Shown piece after piece: positions 8,385 to 17,047 of a stretch of DNA of 64,000 nt. Position numbers and translations under genes: made by a program. Under the pieces are notes generated by a model. It worked only from the letters and a program-made list of their open reading frames with translations. It was not told where the DNA came from and did no database searches. The DNA is from Chitinophagales bacterium (GTDB lineage: Bacteria; Bacteroidota; Bacteroidia; Chitinophagales; Chitinophagaceae). Each line of letters begins with the position of its first letter. The stretch's first letter is position 1. Where the stretch lies: positions 526,713-590,712 of the forward strand of contig JAIXKI010000002.1 of the NCBI GenBank assembly GCA_026936105.1. The letters are read 5' to 3'.

Positions 8385-9419
8385 TCAGCTGCAACTGTAA
8401 GCCAGCGATTCCATTTCCACTTTCCTTCTTTCAAATTGATAGCCGCTGTATGTTTTGATGATTTCGTTCAATGTGTCATCAATTTCTTCCAGCGATTTTT
8501 GGGTCACCAGTTTCAGTCTGTATTCTTTGATATTGGGAAGTCCTTTCAGGTAATTGGTATAATGCCTTCTCATTTCATTGATGCCTGTGATCAGCCCTTT
8601 CCATTCAATGGAGCGGTGTAAATGCCGGCGGATCACTTCCACTCTTTGTTCTATAGTGGGAGGTGCAAGATGTTCTCCTGTTTTCAGAAAATGTTTTATT
8701 TCATTAAAGATCCACGGATAGCCGATGGCAGCACGCCCGATCATGATGCCGTCCACACCATACCGGTTTTTATATTCCAGCGCTTTCTCGGGCGAATCAA
8801 TATCCCCGTTGCCAAAGATGGGAATCGTGATACGCGGATTCTCTTTCACTTTTGCGATCAATGTCCAGTCCGCTTCTCCTTTATACATCTGCTTCCTTGT
8901 TCTTCCGTGTATGGACAATGCTTTGATGCCGACATCCTGGAGCCGCTCCGCTACTTCTGAGATGTTTAATGAATCATGATCCCATCCGAGCCTGGTTTTT
9001 ACCGTCACCGGTAATGAGGTGGACCTTACCACTGCCTTTGTCAGCCTCACCATCAGTTCCACATCTTTTAAGACGGCAGCGCCTGCACCGCGGGTCACCA
9101 CTTTTTTTACCGGGCATCCGAAATTGATGTCCAGCAGATCGGGATGAACCGTATCAACAATGGCAGCACTCATCGCCATGGCCTCTTCATCACCGCCGAA
9201 GATCTGGATGCCGACAGGCCGTTCATTGTCGAAGATGTCCAGTTTTTTTTTGCTCTTGATGGCATCACGGATCAATCCTTCCGAAGAAATAAATTCGGTG
9301 AACATCAGGTCGGCACCATTGGCTTTGCATACGGCACGGAACGGCGGATCGCTTACATCCTCCATGGGAGCGAGGAGTAAAGGAAAGTCCGTAAATTGTA
9401 TGTTTCCGATCCTGAGCAA
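8385..9419 (-). CDS. dusB: tRNA-dihydrouridine synthase B
   Basis: FMN- and NADPH-dependent enzyme that reduces uridines in the tRNA D-loop. Seen: LLLAPMEDVSDPPFR near the N-terminus, the catalytic Cys in NFGCPVKK, and phosphate-binding blocks IFGNGDI and GIMIGRAAIGYPWIF. I place the start at TTG 9419, giving LLRIGNIQFTDFPLLLAP, because family members begin at exactly this point. An in-frame ATG at 9485 would add 22 unconserved residues. The C-terminal helical RNA-binding domain is complete; the total is 344 residues. The promoter side faces the CPBP protease gene. Confidence 0.9.
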   Translation of the reverse strand: MLRIGNIQFTDFPLLLAPMEDVSDPPFRAVCKANGADLMFTEFISSEGLIRDAIKSKKKLDIFDNERPVGIQIFGGDEEAMAMSAAIVDTVHPDLLDINFGCPVKKVVTRGAGAAVLKDVELMVRLTKAVVRSTSLPVTVKTRLGWDHDSLNISEVAERLQDVGIKALSIHGRTRKQMYKGEADWTLIAKVKENPRITIPIFGNGDIDSPEKALEYKNRYGVDGIMIGRAAIGYPWIFNEIKHFLKTGEHLAPPTIEQRVEVIRRHLHRSIEWKGLITGINEMRRHYTNYLKGLPNIKEYRLKLVTQKSLEEIDDTLNEIIKTYSGYQFERRKVEMESLAYSCS

Positions 9420-9506
9420 GTGAATTATTTTATGGTTCAATGATTTGATCGTTTTTATAAATGATCCTGGCCGGCAATTAAACAATCAAACAATGTAACA
9501 ATAACA

Positions 9507-9514
9507 TATTTTTG
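9507..9514 (+). promoter_or_regulatory. Candidate -7 promoter element for the CPBP-cdsA-psd group
   Basis: TATTTTTG fits TAnnTTTG and lies about 54 bp before the ATG at 9568, in the divergent gap with dusB. No convincing -33 element is visible. Confidence 0.35.
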
Positions 9515-9567
9515 TTTCTCTGCCATTGGGCAGGAGCCTGCAAATTTACCATTAAATAGCAGAATTT

Positions 9568-10524
9568 ATGTACGACAGCAATTCAAAGGGTATTTCATAC
9601 ATATCGGGATTTTTTATCCTGATCGGGTTTGTGGTTGCATCTTTTATTCTTGCAGGCCTGGTGAGCATACCTGTCTGGACTGCGATGACGGGCACCGGTA
9701 TGGATAAGATGACGACGGAGATGGATAATCCTGCCTATGCATCTGCCTACCAGGTGATACAGATCATCACTTCGGTGGTCGGATTTTTTCTCCCTGCATT
9801 GCTGGTTGCTTTTTTGCTGAACAGAAAACCGATGAGCCTCCTGGGTTTCAGCGGAACTCCGGCGTGGATTCAGCTTTTCATTGTATTACTGATCGTTTTG
9901 TTTGGATTATTCTCCTCCACCGGCCTTTCTTATGTCAACAGTCATATTCCCATTCCTGCAGACTGGAAAGCCGCTTTTGATAAAATGGAAGAAGAGTACA
10001 ACAGTGGTGTGGAATCTATTGTAAGTTTCAAAAGTGTTCCTGAATTTCTTTTGGCATTATTCATCCTGGCCGTGCTGCCCGCCATTTGCGAAGAAACTTT
10101 ATTCAGAGGCGGATTGCAGAATTTTCTGACAAGAGCAACAAAGATGCCCTGGCTGTCCATCATCATTGTCAGCATTATTTTCAGTCTTGCCCATTTTTCC
10201 TACTACGGATTTTTATCCCGCCTGTTTCTTGGTATCATGCTGGGACTGTTGTATCAATATTCGGGAAAGATATGGCTGAATATATTTGCCCATTTTCTGA
10301 ATAACGGAATTGCCATTACGGTTCTTTATGTTTCCATATTGAATGGCCAGTCGGTAAAAGACGCTATGAATGAAGATGTGGAAAGTTTCTGGGGAATCCT
10401 TGCTTTACCGGTGGTGGTCTTATTGTTTGTCTGGTTTTATAAAGTATCGGTAAAAGGCAGAGGAGCAACACAAACTCCGCCACTGCCTGCTGTACCGGGC
10501 AATTCCGGTAACCTATTTTCATAA
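9568..10524 (+). CDS. CPBP family intramembrane metalloprotease
   Basis: A 318-residue polytopic membrane protein with the Abi/CPBP (Rce1-like) motifs: EETLFRG with Glu175-Glu176 and Arg180, then the His-containing AHFSYYGF and HFLNNG blocks, all within predicted membrane helices. About eight hydrophobic segments are visible. Homologues are glutamate-dependent intramembrane proteases or bacteriocin self-immunity proteins; for a lone housekeeping-type copy, a proteolytic role is the safer reading. It is followed 15 bp later by cdsA and is probably co-transcribed with it. Confidence 0.88.
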   Translation: MYDSNSKGISYISGFFILIGFVVASFILAGLVSIPVWTAMTGTGMDKMTTEMDNPAYASAYQVIQIITSVVGFFLPALLVAFLLNRKPMSLLGFSGTPAWIQLFIVLLIVLFGLFSSTGLSYVNSHIPIPADWKAAFDKMEEEYNSGVESIVSFKSVPEFLLALFILAVLPAICEETLFRGGLQNFLTRATKMPWLSIIIVSIIFSLAHFSYYGFLSRLFLGIMLGLLYQYSGKIWLNIFAHFLNNGIAITVLYVSILNGQSVKDAMNEDVESFWGILALPVVVLLFVWFYKVSVKGRGATQTPPLPAVPGNSGNLFS

Positions 10525-10539
10525 TATATTTTTACACAA

Positions 10540-11427
10540 ATGGCATTGAACGTACAAACATTCAAAACAAGATCTCTTACGGCTGCGGTGTTTGTAGTGG
10601 TCATGCTTACAGGCCTGTTCTGGAATCACTGGAGCTTTCTGATGCTGTTTTCCGTCATTCATTTCGGATGCTGGCGTGAATACCTGAAACTGATCGAGAA
10701 GATCCGCAATGTTTCTTTTCATATTTATTTTAAACTTGGATTGATGGTACTGGGCTATGGACTGATGCTTTGGTTTTGCGGTACTGAGTATATGATCGGC
10801 AAACGTGCCATTAAAGATGATATTTCACTTCCGGTGGCTGAAGTGGGTTTTGTATTGATGTGTATCGGAATTTTTTTAAAAAGAAATACCCGCCTTGCAT
10901 CGTTGGGCGCTGCCTTCCTGGGGCTCTTGTATATTTCCCTGAGCTGGGGATTGATGATGGATCTTCAGCATAAATATTTTATTTCAGAAAACACTTCCGG
11001 CGATCAGGCTTTACCCGAATGGTACCGCATCGTTATTCCCTGCGCCATTATTTTTTCTATCTGGATCAATGATACCATGGCTTATATAGTTGGGTCAATG
11101 ATCGGCAAAACGCCTTTATCTAAGATTTCACCTAAAAAAACCGTTGAGGGTACATCAGGCGGAATTATCCTTGCTGTGGCAGTGGCAGCGCTTATAGCAT
11201 GGCTTTCTCACTTTGATGTAAGAATTTTTATGATCATTGCCGCCATAGCTTCCGTTACCGGAACACTCGGCGACCTGCTGGAATCCAAACTCAAGAGGAT
11301 GGCAGGAGTGAAAGACAGCGGGCATATCATGCCCGGCCACGGCGGTTTCCTGGATCGTTTCGATTCATTGCTGCTCGCTGTCCCTGCTGTATGGCTCTAT
11401 GTTTATTTTTTCTTAGATAAGATCTGA
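10540..11427 (+). CDS. cdsA: Phosphatidate cytidylyltransferase
   Basis: Makes CDP-diacylglycerol from phosphatidic acid and CTP in the inner membrane, the branch point of phospholipid synthesis. The 295-residue protein has about seven to eight membrane helices. The CDS signature is near the C-terminus: ESKLKRMAGVKDSGHIMPGH continuing into GGFLDRFDSLL. The N-terminus NVQTFKTRSLTAAVFV is as in other Bacteroidota CdsA proteins. It lies directly upstream of psd, so two steps of phosphatidylethanolamine synthesis are adjacent; pssA is not in the window. Confidence 0.93.
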   Translation: MALNVQTFKTRSLTAAVFVVVMLTGLFWNHWSFLMLFSVIHFGCWREYLKLIEKIRNVSFHIYFKLGLMVLGYGLMLWFCGTEYMIGKRAIKDDISLPVAEVGFVLMCIGIFLKRNTRLASLGAAFLGLLYISLSWGLMMDLQHKYFISENTSGDQALPEWYRIVIPCAIIFSIWINDTMAYIVGSMIGKTPLSKISPKKTVEGTSGGIILAVAVAALIAWLSHFDVRIFMIIAAIASVTGTLGDLLESKLKRMAGVKDSGHIMPGHGGFLDRFDSLLLAVPAVWLYVYFFLDKI

Positions 11428-11478
11428 TTAACCTATAGGTTGTGGTTCATTTACTACCTTTACACTCCAATTTTTTTA

Positions 11479-12135
11479 ATGACTATTCACAGAGAAGGAT
11501 ATAAAACGATTGCCTGGAGTGTGATCCTGTTCGGGATCATCAATATCCTTTCTTTTTACATTTTCAGCCTGAACCATCCGGAAGTCTGCATCATTATATT
11601 GATCATCACGCTTGCTTTGCTGGTTTTCATGGTTTCTTTCTTCCGTGTGCCAAAAAGAAAACTTACCGTTCGTGAAGATGCAGTCATAGCTCCTGCCGAC
11701 GGAAAGGTGGTGGTGATAGAAGAAACGCAGGAAGAAGAATATTTTAAAGATAAAAGAATCCAGGTTTCCATTTTCATGAGCCCGCTGAATGTGCATCTTA
11801 ACCGCAACCCGGTGAGCAGCGAGGTTTGTTACAGCCGGTATCATGAAGGAAAATACCTGGTGGCCTGGCATCCGAAATCTTCAACAGAAAATGAACGTCA
11901 TTCTGTAGTGTATGATAAAGACGGGAAAAAGATTTTGGTAAAACAGATTGCCGGCGCCATGGCAAGAAGGATCGTCAATTACCTGCAGACAGGACAGAAG
12001 GTGAAGCAAACAGAAGAGATGGGCTTTATAAAATTCGGATCCCGTGTGGATCTTCTGTTACCCACAGACGCAAAAGTGCAGGTGAAGATCGGCGATAAAG
12101 TTCAGGGAGGCGTATCCGTTATCGCAACCTGGTAA
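11479..12135 (+). CDS. psd: Phosphatidylserine decarboxylase, short type
   Basis: Pyruvoyl-dependent decarboxylase that forms phosphatidylethanolamine. It is of the short (PSD-A/archaeal-like) family, 218 residues, with the self-cleavage site in IKFGSRVDLLLP: cleavage between Gly and Ser would give the beta chain and the pyruvoyl alpha chain. Two N-terminal hydrophobic stretches anchor it. ATG 11479 is preferred over the open frame back to 11440 because the family begins MxxHREGY, as here MTIHREGYKTI. It lies 51 bp after cdsA in the same orientation, and the pair is likely an operon. Confidence 0.93.
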   Translation: MTIHREGYKTIAWSVILFGIINILSFYIFSLNHPEVCIIILIITLALLVFMVSFFRVPKRKLTVREDAVIAPADGKVVVIEETQEEEYFKDKRIQVSIFMSPLNVHLNRNPVSSEVCYSRYHEGKYLVAWHPKSSTENERHSVVYDKDGKKILVKQIAGAMARRIVNYLQTGQKVKQTEEMGFIKFGSRVDLLLPTDAKVQVKIGDKVQGGVSVIATW

Positions 12136-12160
12136 GGGAATTTCTTTCTTTTATTTCAAC

Positions 12161-12919
12161 TCAGAAAATAGTTTCCATTTCAATTAAAGAGTGGACCGTG
12201 TAAGTGGGTTTTACATTGGGCTTAATGTTTGTATGATTTACAAACACCTGGTCTATCCCTGCATTCATAGCACCGATAATATCCATTTCAATGCTGTCGC
12301 CGATCATGATGCTTTCTTCTTTGGATGCATGTGTTTTTTCCAGAGCAAAGTCGAAGATCTCTTTATGCGGCTTCAGGCTGTTGGAAACTTCAGAAGTGAT
12401 GATCTCTTTAAAGTAAATGTTCAGCCCGGAGTATTTTAGTTTACTGTGCTGGGTTTTTTCAAATCCGTTGGTGATCAGGTGAAGCACATAGTTCTTGTTT
12501 TGCAGATATTCCAGCAGTTCAATGGCGTTGGGAAAAAGAGCTTTGCGTGTAGGCAATAAGTCAAGGAATTGAGTACTCATGGTGTTGGCAAGCTCTTCAT
12601 CGGCAATTTTAAAATCCAGAAGCGCCAACCTCATTCTTTTTACTCTCAGTTCTTCCTGTTTGATGAAACCGTTCCTGTACCGTTCCCACAGCTTCACATT
12701 GTATTGTTCATAATTCCTGTAGAACACTTCAAAATCCGTAACCCCTTTTTCTTTCAGGTGCAGCTCTTCATACAGTTCCCGGAGTGTGGCACGGGCATTG
12801 GTCTCAAAATCCCAAAGAGTATGGTCAAGGTCGAAAAAAAGATGGCGATATTTGCCCCGGTTAACTGCCGGAGTGTTGCCAGTCCCGTTCTCCGTGCCGG
12901 CATTTATTTTTTTATTCAT
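12161..12919 (-). CDS. HAD superfamily pyrimidine nucleotidase, YjjG-like
   Basis: A 252-residue HAD hydrolase. Motif I FFDLDHTLWDF (DxDxT) is at about residues 27-37, followed by motif II in HLITNG, the motif III Lys in LKPHKEIF and motif IV in MIGDSIEMDIIGA. The overall pattern matches the YjjG family, which dephosphorylates non-canonical and ordinary pyrimidine nucleotides. The first 20 or so residues (polar, Gly/Asn-rich) precede motif I and are not conserved, so the start could be later. It is divergent from the SDR gene with only 25 bp between starts, so the two promoters must overlap. Confidence 0.87.
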   Translation of the reverse strand: MNKKINAGTENGTGNTPAVNRGKYRHLFFDLDHTLWDFETNARATLRELYEELHLKEKGVTDFEVFYRNYEQYNVKLWERYRNGFIKQEELRVKRMRLALLDFKIADEELANTMSTQFLDLLPTRKALFPNAIELLEYLQNKNYVLHLITNGFEKTQHSKLKYSGLNIYFKEIITSEVSNSLKPHKEIFDFALEKTHASKEESIMIGDSIEMDIIGAMNAGIDQVFVNHTNIKPNVKPTYTVHSLIEMETIF

Positions 12920-12922
12920 AAT

Positions 12923-12930
12923 TAAGTTTG
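12923..12930 (+). promoter_or_regulatory. Candidate -7 promoter element for the SDR gene
   Basis: TAAGTTTG fits TAnnTTTG and ends 14 bp before the ATG at 12945, consistent with a very short leader. The site lies in the 25-bp gap between divergent genes. No -33 box is evident. Confidence 0.35.
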
Positions 12931-12944
12931 CAAATTACATAACA

Positions 12945-13697
12945 ATGACCGATAAAATGAGTTCGCAGGATACTTCAAGCACAGGAAGGAAAAAAAAGAA
13001 TGTGATCATTACCGGCGCATCTCGTGGTTTGGGAAAGGCCACTGCTTCTTTATTTGCAGCCAACGGATATAATTTGTACCTGACTTCCCGCAATGAAGTG
13101 GCATTATATAAAGCGATGGAAGAACTGATGCTGATCTATCCTGATATTACGGTCAAAGCAAAACCGTATGACCTCAGCATCAAAGAGAATGCAATTGCTT
13201 TTGGAAACTGGGTGCTTAGACTGGGAATTTCAATTGATATTTTATTCAACAATGCCGGTTCTTTTATTCCCGGATCGGTGCATGATGAACCTGATGGCAC
13301 CCTGGAAAATATGGTCAATACAAATTTATACAGCGCTTATCACCTGACGAGAACGGTTTTGCCGAAGATGATGCAGCAGAAGAGCGGCCATATCTTCAAC
13401 ATGTGTTCTGTTGCATCCATCAAATCCTACAGCAATGGCGGAGCCTACAGCATCAGCAAAACTGCCTTGCTTGGTTTTTCAAGAAACCTTCGTGAAGAAA
13501 TGAAACCGCACGGGATCAAAGTGACTGCTGTTATTGCAGGGGCTGCCTATACAGATTCGTGGGCATCGAGCGGGATTGAGAAAAGCAGATTCATGGAAGC
13601 GGATGATGTGGCCAAAATGATATTTGCGGCTTCTCAACTTTCAGCGGATGCCTGTGTGGAAGAAATCCTGATGCGTCCGCAGTTAGGGGATATTTGA
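12945..13697 (+). CDS. Short-chain dehydrogenase/reductase
   Basis: A 250-residue classical SDR. NAD(P)-binding TGASRGLG is near residues 22-29, the NNAG motif is near 100, and the catalytic Ser and YSISK (Tyr and Lys) are near 155-170. Substrate unknown. The frame is open further upstream, but ATG 12945 (MTDKMSSQDTSS) is chosen because the longer version would run antisense through the HAD gene's N-terminus. The C-terminal half contains GAAYTDSWASSG, typical of 3-ketoacyl reductase-like SDRs. A terminator follows before the convergent response regulator gene. Confidence 0.87.
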   Translation: MTDKMSSQDTSSTGRKKKNVIITGASRGLGKATASLFAANGYNLYLTSRNEVALYKAMEELMLIYPDITVKAKPYDLSIKENAIAFGNWVLRLGISIDILFNNAGSFIPGSVHDEPDGTLENMVNTNLYSAYHLTRTVLPKMMQQKSGHIFNMCSVASIKSYSNGGAYSISKTALLGFSRNLREEMKPHGIKVTAVIAGAAYTDSWASSGIEKSRFMEADDVAKMIFAASQLSADACVEEILMRPQLGDI

Positions 13698-13735
13698 AAG
13701 TCAAAATTCAAAAGGCAAAAAAAGGAGTTTCTTTA

Positions 13736-13767
13736 AGGCCGCATTTTATTGTGCAGGCCTCTTTTTG
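13736..13767 (+). terminator. Intrinsic terminator after the SDR gene
   Basis: AGGCC GCA (13736-13743) pairs with TGC A GGCCT (13752-13760) with a single bulged A, followed by CTTTTTG. It lies between convergent genes and may work in both directions. Confidence 0.65.
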
Positions 13768-13802
13768 ATTTTTTACTTTTTACTTTTGAATTTTTAATTC
13801 TC

Positions 13803-14513
13803 CTACTCACTATACTTATACCCCACGCCTCTTACCGAATGAAAGTATTTGGGATTGCGGCTGTCTTCTTCGAAGTATTTCCTGAAGTTGAGGATAAAGT
13901 TATCAATGGTCCTGGTGGTAGGATAAACATTATATCCCCATACAGCCTGTAATATTTTTTCTCTCGGCACCACTTCGTTCTTGTTTTCGATCAGCAGTTT
14001 CAGCAACATGGTCTCTTTTTTGCTGAGCTGTAATCTTTTTCCGCCTTTGGTAGTAGCTTCCTGTGCTTTAAAATCAATGGTATTGTCTCCAAAAGAATAG
14101 GTGTTGCCGGTAGATGATTTGTCCTGAAGTTTTTTATTTTTTTCAATCAGCTTTTGCACTCTTAGCAGTAGCTCGGCAAGATTGAATGGTTTGGTGAGAT
14201 AATCATCAGCACCCTTTTTCAAGCCCAGCACACGGTCGGCGCTACTGTTTTTAGCGCTCAGAATGAGTATGGGCAATTCATTATTGCTGAGCCGTACGGT
14301 TTCGGTCACGTTGATACCGTCAATTTCGGGAAGCATCACATCCAGTATGATCAGGTCAAAATATTCTCCCTGTATGGCTTTAATGGCAGCCGCTCCGTCA
14401 AAGGCAGAAGTCACTTCATATCCTTCCAGTTCCAGGTTCAGCTTCAGCGCCTCGTGCAGGTTCTCTTCGTCTTCCACCAGAAGGATGGAGGCCTTTTTAT
14501 TTTCATTATTCAT
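13803..14513 (-). CDS. OmpR/PhoB-type response regulator
   Basis: A 236-residue two-component regulator. The receiver domain has acidic residues in LLVEDEE, the phospho-acceptor Asp58 in LIILDVMLPEIDG and the Lys in DYLTKPF. The C-terminal winged-helix DNA-binding domain contains LQLSKKETMLLKLLIENK and ends with YFHSVRGVGYKYSE. It begins 2 bp after the histidine kinase stop, so the pair is translationally coupled. The target genes are not visible. It is the last gene of the leftward group yicC-gldH-kinase-regulator. Confidence 0.93.
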   Translation of the reverse strand: MNNENKKASILLVEDEENLHEALKLNLELEGYEVTSAFDGAAAIKAIQGEYFDLIILDVMLPEIDGINVTETVRLSNNELPILILSAKNSSADRVLGLKKGADDYLTKPFNLAELLLRVQKLIEKNKKLQDKSSTGNTYSFGDNTIDFKAQEATTKGGKRLQLSKKETMLLKLLIENKNEVVPREKILQAVWGYNVYPTTRTIDNFILNFRKYFEEDSRNPKYFHSVRGVGYKYSE

Positions 14514-14515
14514 AA

Positions 14516-15508
14516 TCAGTCATGAAATGTAACCGTAAAATTAGCGCCGTGAGGAACATTGTTTGTCACCCGAATGTCGGCATTATGTTCTCCGGCAATT
14601 TTATGGCAAAGATACAATCCCAGTCCCGTGCCCTGGGTTTTACGTGTTGACTCATTGCCGATGCGGTAGAATTTTCCGAATATCTTCTTCTTTTCTTCAT
14701 CAGCGATGCCCGGCCCTTCATCAATGATCTGCAGTTGAACATTGTTGTTCTCTTTTTTCAGCGCTGCTTTCACCGGGCTTTCTTTCGGAGAATATTTCAG
14801 AGCGTTTTCCAGCAGGTTGTTGATAAGTATCTGCAACAGCAAAGGATCACCGGTCACTTCCGTTTCGGGTTCTATCTCTTCCAGTAGTTCCCTGTCTGCA
14901 TGCCTGTTGCGGAAATCCCTGATGCAATCGCTTAGCAGATCGGAGAAGTTCAGGTCTTCGTGTGATGATTTGAAACGTCCTCCTTCCAGTTGTGATGACA
15001 CCAGGATATTATTGGTCAGAAAATTCAGCCGGGTGATCTCTTCGAGCGTCATGCGGATCAGTTTCTGATGCTTCTCAGGATCCAGTGAATACTTCTGCAT
15101 TGTTTCCAGGTTGAGCTTTGCCACCGAGATGGGTGTTTTTAATTCATGGGTGACGGCCATCATAAAGTTCTGCTGCTGCTGCTGCATGTTGAACTGCCGC
15201 CTGATGGAGCGATAGACAAAAGCGGCACCTATAATGATGAAAAGAAAAAATATACTCCCTTCGCCGATGAATTTTGTCCGGTTATTCATGTGATCCTTAT
15301 TAATCTCATCAAGCTTCTGATGATAAAGCAAGGGAGATTGCAGGCTGTCGGTGGTGTTGTTGAGGTGCTGAATATTGAATTGCTTCATGGTGGTGTTCTG
15401 CTTTTCCAGCGAGATGAACCACCACACCAGTGCCGCTATGATGTATAAAAGGAGCGCCCAGTAAATGACAGTGATCCTTCTTAATCGTTTGCGGCCGGAA
15501 CCGGACAT
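14516..15508 (-). CDS. Sensor histidine kinase
   Basis: A 330-residue membrane kinase with transmembrane segments at about 12-33 and 85-100 and a short (about 50-residue) periplasmic loop with no recognised sensor fold. A Gln-rich stretch precedes the phospho-acceptor His121 in VTHELKTPIS. The ATP-binding domain has NLLENALKYSP, DEGPGIADEEK and GTGLGLYLCH. I use ATG 15508 (MSGSGRKRLRR) because it lies 11 bp after the gldH stop and gives a normal positively charged N-terminus; the longer frame to 15556 would overlap gldH. It partners the adjacent response regulator. Confidence 0.92.
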   Translation of the reverse strand: MSGSGRKRLRRITVIYWALLLYIIAALVWWFISLEKQNTTMKQFNIQHLNNTTDSLQSPLLYHQKLDEINKDHMNNRTKFIGEGSIFFLFIIIGAAFVYRSIRRQFNMQQQQQNFMMAVTHELKTPISVAKLNLETMQKYSLDPEKHQKLIRMTLEEITRLNFLTNNILVSSQLEGGRFKSSHEDLNFSDLLSDCIRDFRNRHADRELLEEIEPETEVTGDPLLLQILINNLLENALKYSPKESPVKAALKKENNNVQLQIIDEGPGIADEEKKKIFGKFYRIGNESTRKTQGTGLGLYLCHKIAGEHNADIRVTNNVPHGANFTVTFHD

Positions 15509-15518
15509 GGTATAGTCT

Positions 15519-15992
15519 TTAAGATTGTGGTTTCTTTTCAATGCGGAGGCCCACATTCAAAACATTCTTCAAAGGGTCTTCCCTCATGATCTGCTCCAGG
15601 GTGAAACTGTAAGTTCCGGCTTTCAACAGTTCGGGATCTCCCAGCGGAATGCGGTGTTCATAAATATCATCCATGCCGCTTGCCAGCCAGCCGTTGTTAT
15701 CGGCCAGCATCAGTGAACGCTGGATCTTTGTTGTGCTGTCTGCTCCCGGAGCTTTTATGTACAGGTTGACATAAATATTGGTGTAATTATATTTCTCATT
15801 GTGGCGCAGCACCAGGAAAAACTGATAAGGAACCGTAGTGTCTTTTATGGTAAAATTGAAGGTTGGTTTAAAACTACTCTTCCACTCATGGCCGGGAATG
15901 GCCACATCTTTTTCATAAAGGTCAATGGTAGTGCAGGAAGCAAGGCACAAGGCGCTGATGGCAATTATGAATAAAAGCTTTATTGATTTCAT
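15519..15992 (-). CDS. gldH: Gliding motility lipoprotein GldH
   Basis: A 157-residue lipoprotein with signal peptide and lipobox LASC (Cys20). The mature protein matches GldH: a beta-rich domain with PYQFFLVLRHNEKYNYTNIY and the block LADNNGWLASGMDDIYEHRI. GldH is needed for gliding and works with the type IX secretion apparatus in flavobacteria. Here it lies in a leftward cluster between yicC (upstream) and a two-component system (11 bp downstream). The gldD and gldE genes are also in this window, 35 kb away. Presence of gld genes does not prove motility. Confidence 0.88.
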   Translation of the reverse strand: MKSIKLLFIIAISALCLASCTTIDLYEKDVAIPGHEWKSSFKPTFNFTIKDTTVPYQFFLVLRHNEKYNYTNIYVNLYIKAPGADSTTKIQRSLMLADNNGWLASGMDDIYEHRIPLGDPELLKAGTYSFTLEQIMREDPLKNVLNVGLRIEKKPQS

Positions 15993-16032
15993 TGATCAAA
16001 ATTAGTGAGTCTGTGTCCTGATTCAGCTTCCT

Positions 16033-16908
16033 TTACAATACATTTAAAATTTGTTCCTTGGCTTTCTCCAGTTCATCTTTCATCAATACCACGCATTTCT
16101 GTATGGCGGCGTCATAGGATTTGGATCCTGAAGTGTTAATCTCGCGGCCGATCTCCTGCAAAATAAATGATAGCTTTTTGCCTTTTGCCTCTTCGGGTTT
16201 CTGTAAGATTGTTTTAAAATAGTCACAATGATTTTTCAACCTTACCAATTCTTCGCTGATGTCAATCTTTTCTATGTAATAAATAAGCTCCTGCTCCAGC
16301 CGGTTGCCGTCATAGTTCTCTTTGCCTACATTTTCTTCCAGGAGTTTTGTCAATCCGTCCCGTATCTTTTGCCGGCGCAATGGTTCCAGCTTTACCACTT
16401 CTTCCTGTTGCTTTTCGATATTGCTGATCCGCAACAGCAGGTCACGTTCCATTACCTTGCCTTCTTCCAGGCGGTGCAGGTTCAGGTCGTTCAGCGCTTC
16501 CGATAAAATATTCTGAAAATCTTCCCATTCCTGCTCCATAAGGGTGTCGCTGGTGGGAGTGATCACTTCCGGCATTTTCACCAGAGTACTGAGAATATGC
16601 GAAGGATCCAGGTTCAGTTCTGCCGACAATTCTGCAAGAGGTTTATAGTATGCTTTGGCAAGATCGGTGTTGATCGTTACAGGCCGTGCCGCTCCTGTTT
16701 CTTTCAGGCTGATGCTGCAATCGATTGTTCCTCTTCCCAATTGCCCGGAAAGGATTTTTCGAATATCGAATTCAAATGGCTTTAAAATCGCCGGGAGTTT
16801 CAGGAGCAATTCAAATTGTTTTCCGTTGAGTGATTTGATGTCTATCAGAAATGTTTTATCGCCTGCTTTTCCTTCTGCTCTTCCAAAACCGGTCATTGAT
16901 TTTAACAT
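16033..16908 (-). CDS. yicC: YicC/YloC family endoribonuclease
   Basis: A 291-residue protein of the YicC/YloC family, recently recognised as an RNA-clamping endoribonuclease involved in sRNA turnover. The N-terminus MLKSMTGFGRAEG is the family hallmark and fixes the start at ATG 16908 and not 16959. The C-terminal DUF1732-like block contains GKKLSFILQEIGREINTSG (about residues 238-256), the most conserved stretch of the family. In many genomes yicC precedes gmk; here it precedes gldH, 40 bp away. Its own upstream region is the 485-bp gap that holds a hairpin-rich segment. Confidence 0.92.
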   Translation of the reverse strand: MLKSMTGFGRAEGKAGDKTFLIDIKSLNGKQFELLLKLPAILKPFEFDIRKILSGQLGRGTIDCSISLKETGAARPVTINTDLAKAYYKPLAELSAELNLDPSHILSTLVKMPEVITPTSDTLMEQEWEDFQNILSEALNDLNLHRLEEGKVMERDLLLRISNIEKQQEEVVKLEPLRRQKIRDGLTKLLEENVGKENYDGNRLEQELIYYIEKIDISEELVRLKNHCDYFKTILQKPEEAKGKKLSFILQEIGREINTSGSKSYDAAIQKCVVLMKDELEKAKEQILNVL

Positions 16909-17017
16909 GGATGAATGCTTTGATAAAGTGTTATGGTAAAGGTATTTTAAATACTTCATTCATGACTAAAAGCTTTTTTACCTCTGTTTTCATTGGGGAA
17001 AATGAAAATGAAAGAAA

Positions 17018-17047
17018 ATAAAAATCCCCCCGGTTAAGCGGAGGGAT
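17018..17047 (-). terminator. Minus-strand terminator-like hairpin
   Basis: ATCCCCCC (17024-17031) and GGAGGGAT (17040-17047) form an 8-bp stem with one mismatch. On the minus strand it is followed by ATTTTTAT. It lies upstream of yicC with no annotated minus-strand gene before it, which suggests an unannotated transcript entering from the right, or an attenuator in the yicC leader. Confidence 0.45.

Noticed and set aside
12786-12944. Upstream extension of the SDR frame by 53 codons.
   Set aside because: It is antisense to the N-terminus of the HAD gene and has no SDR similarity before the TGASRGLG region; ATG 12945 fits the family.
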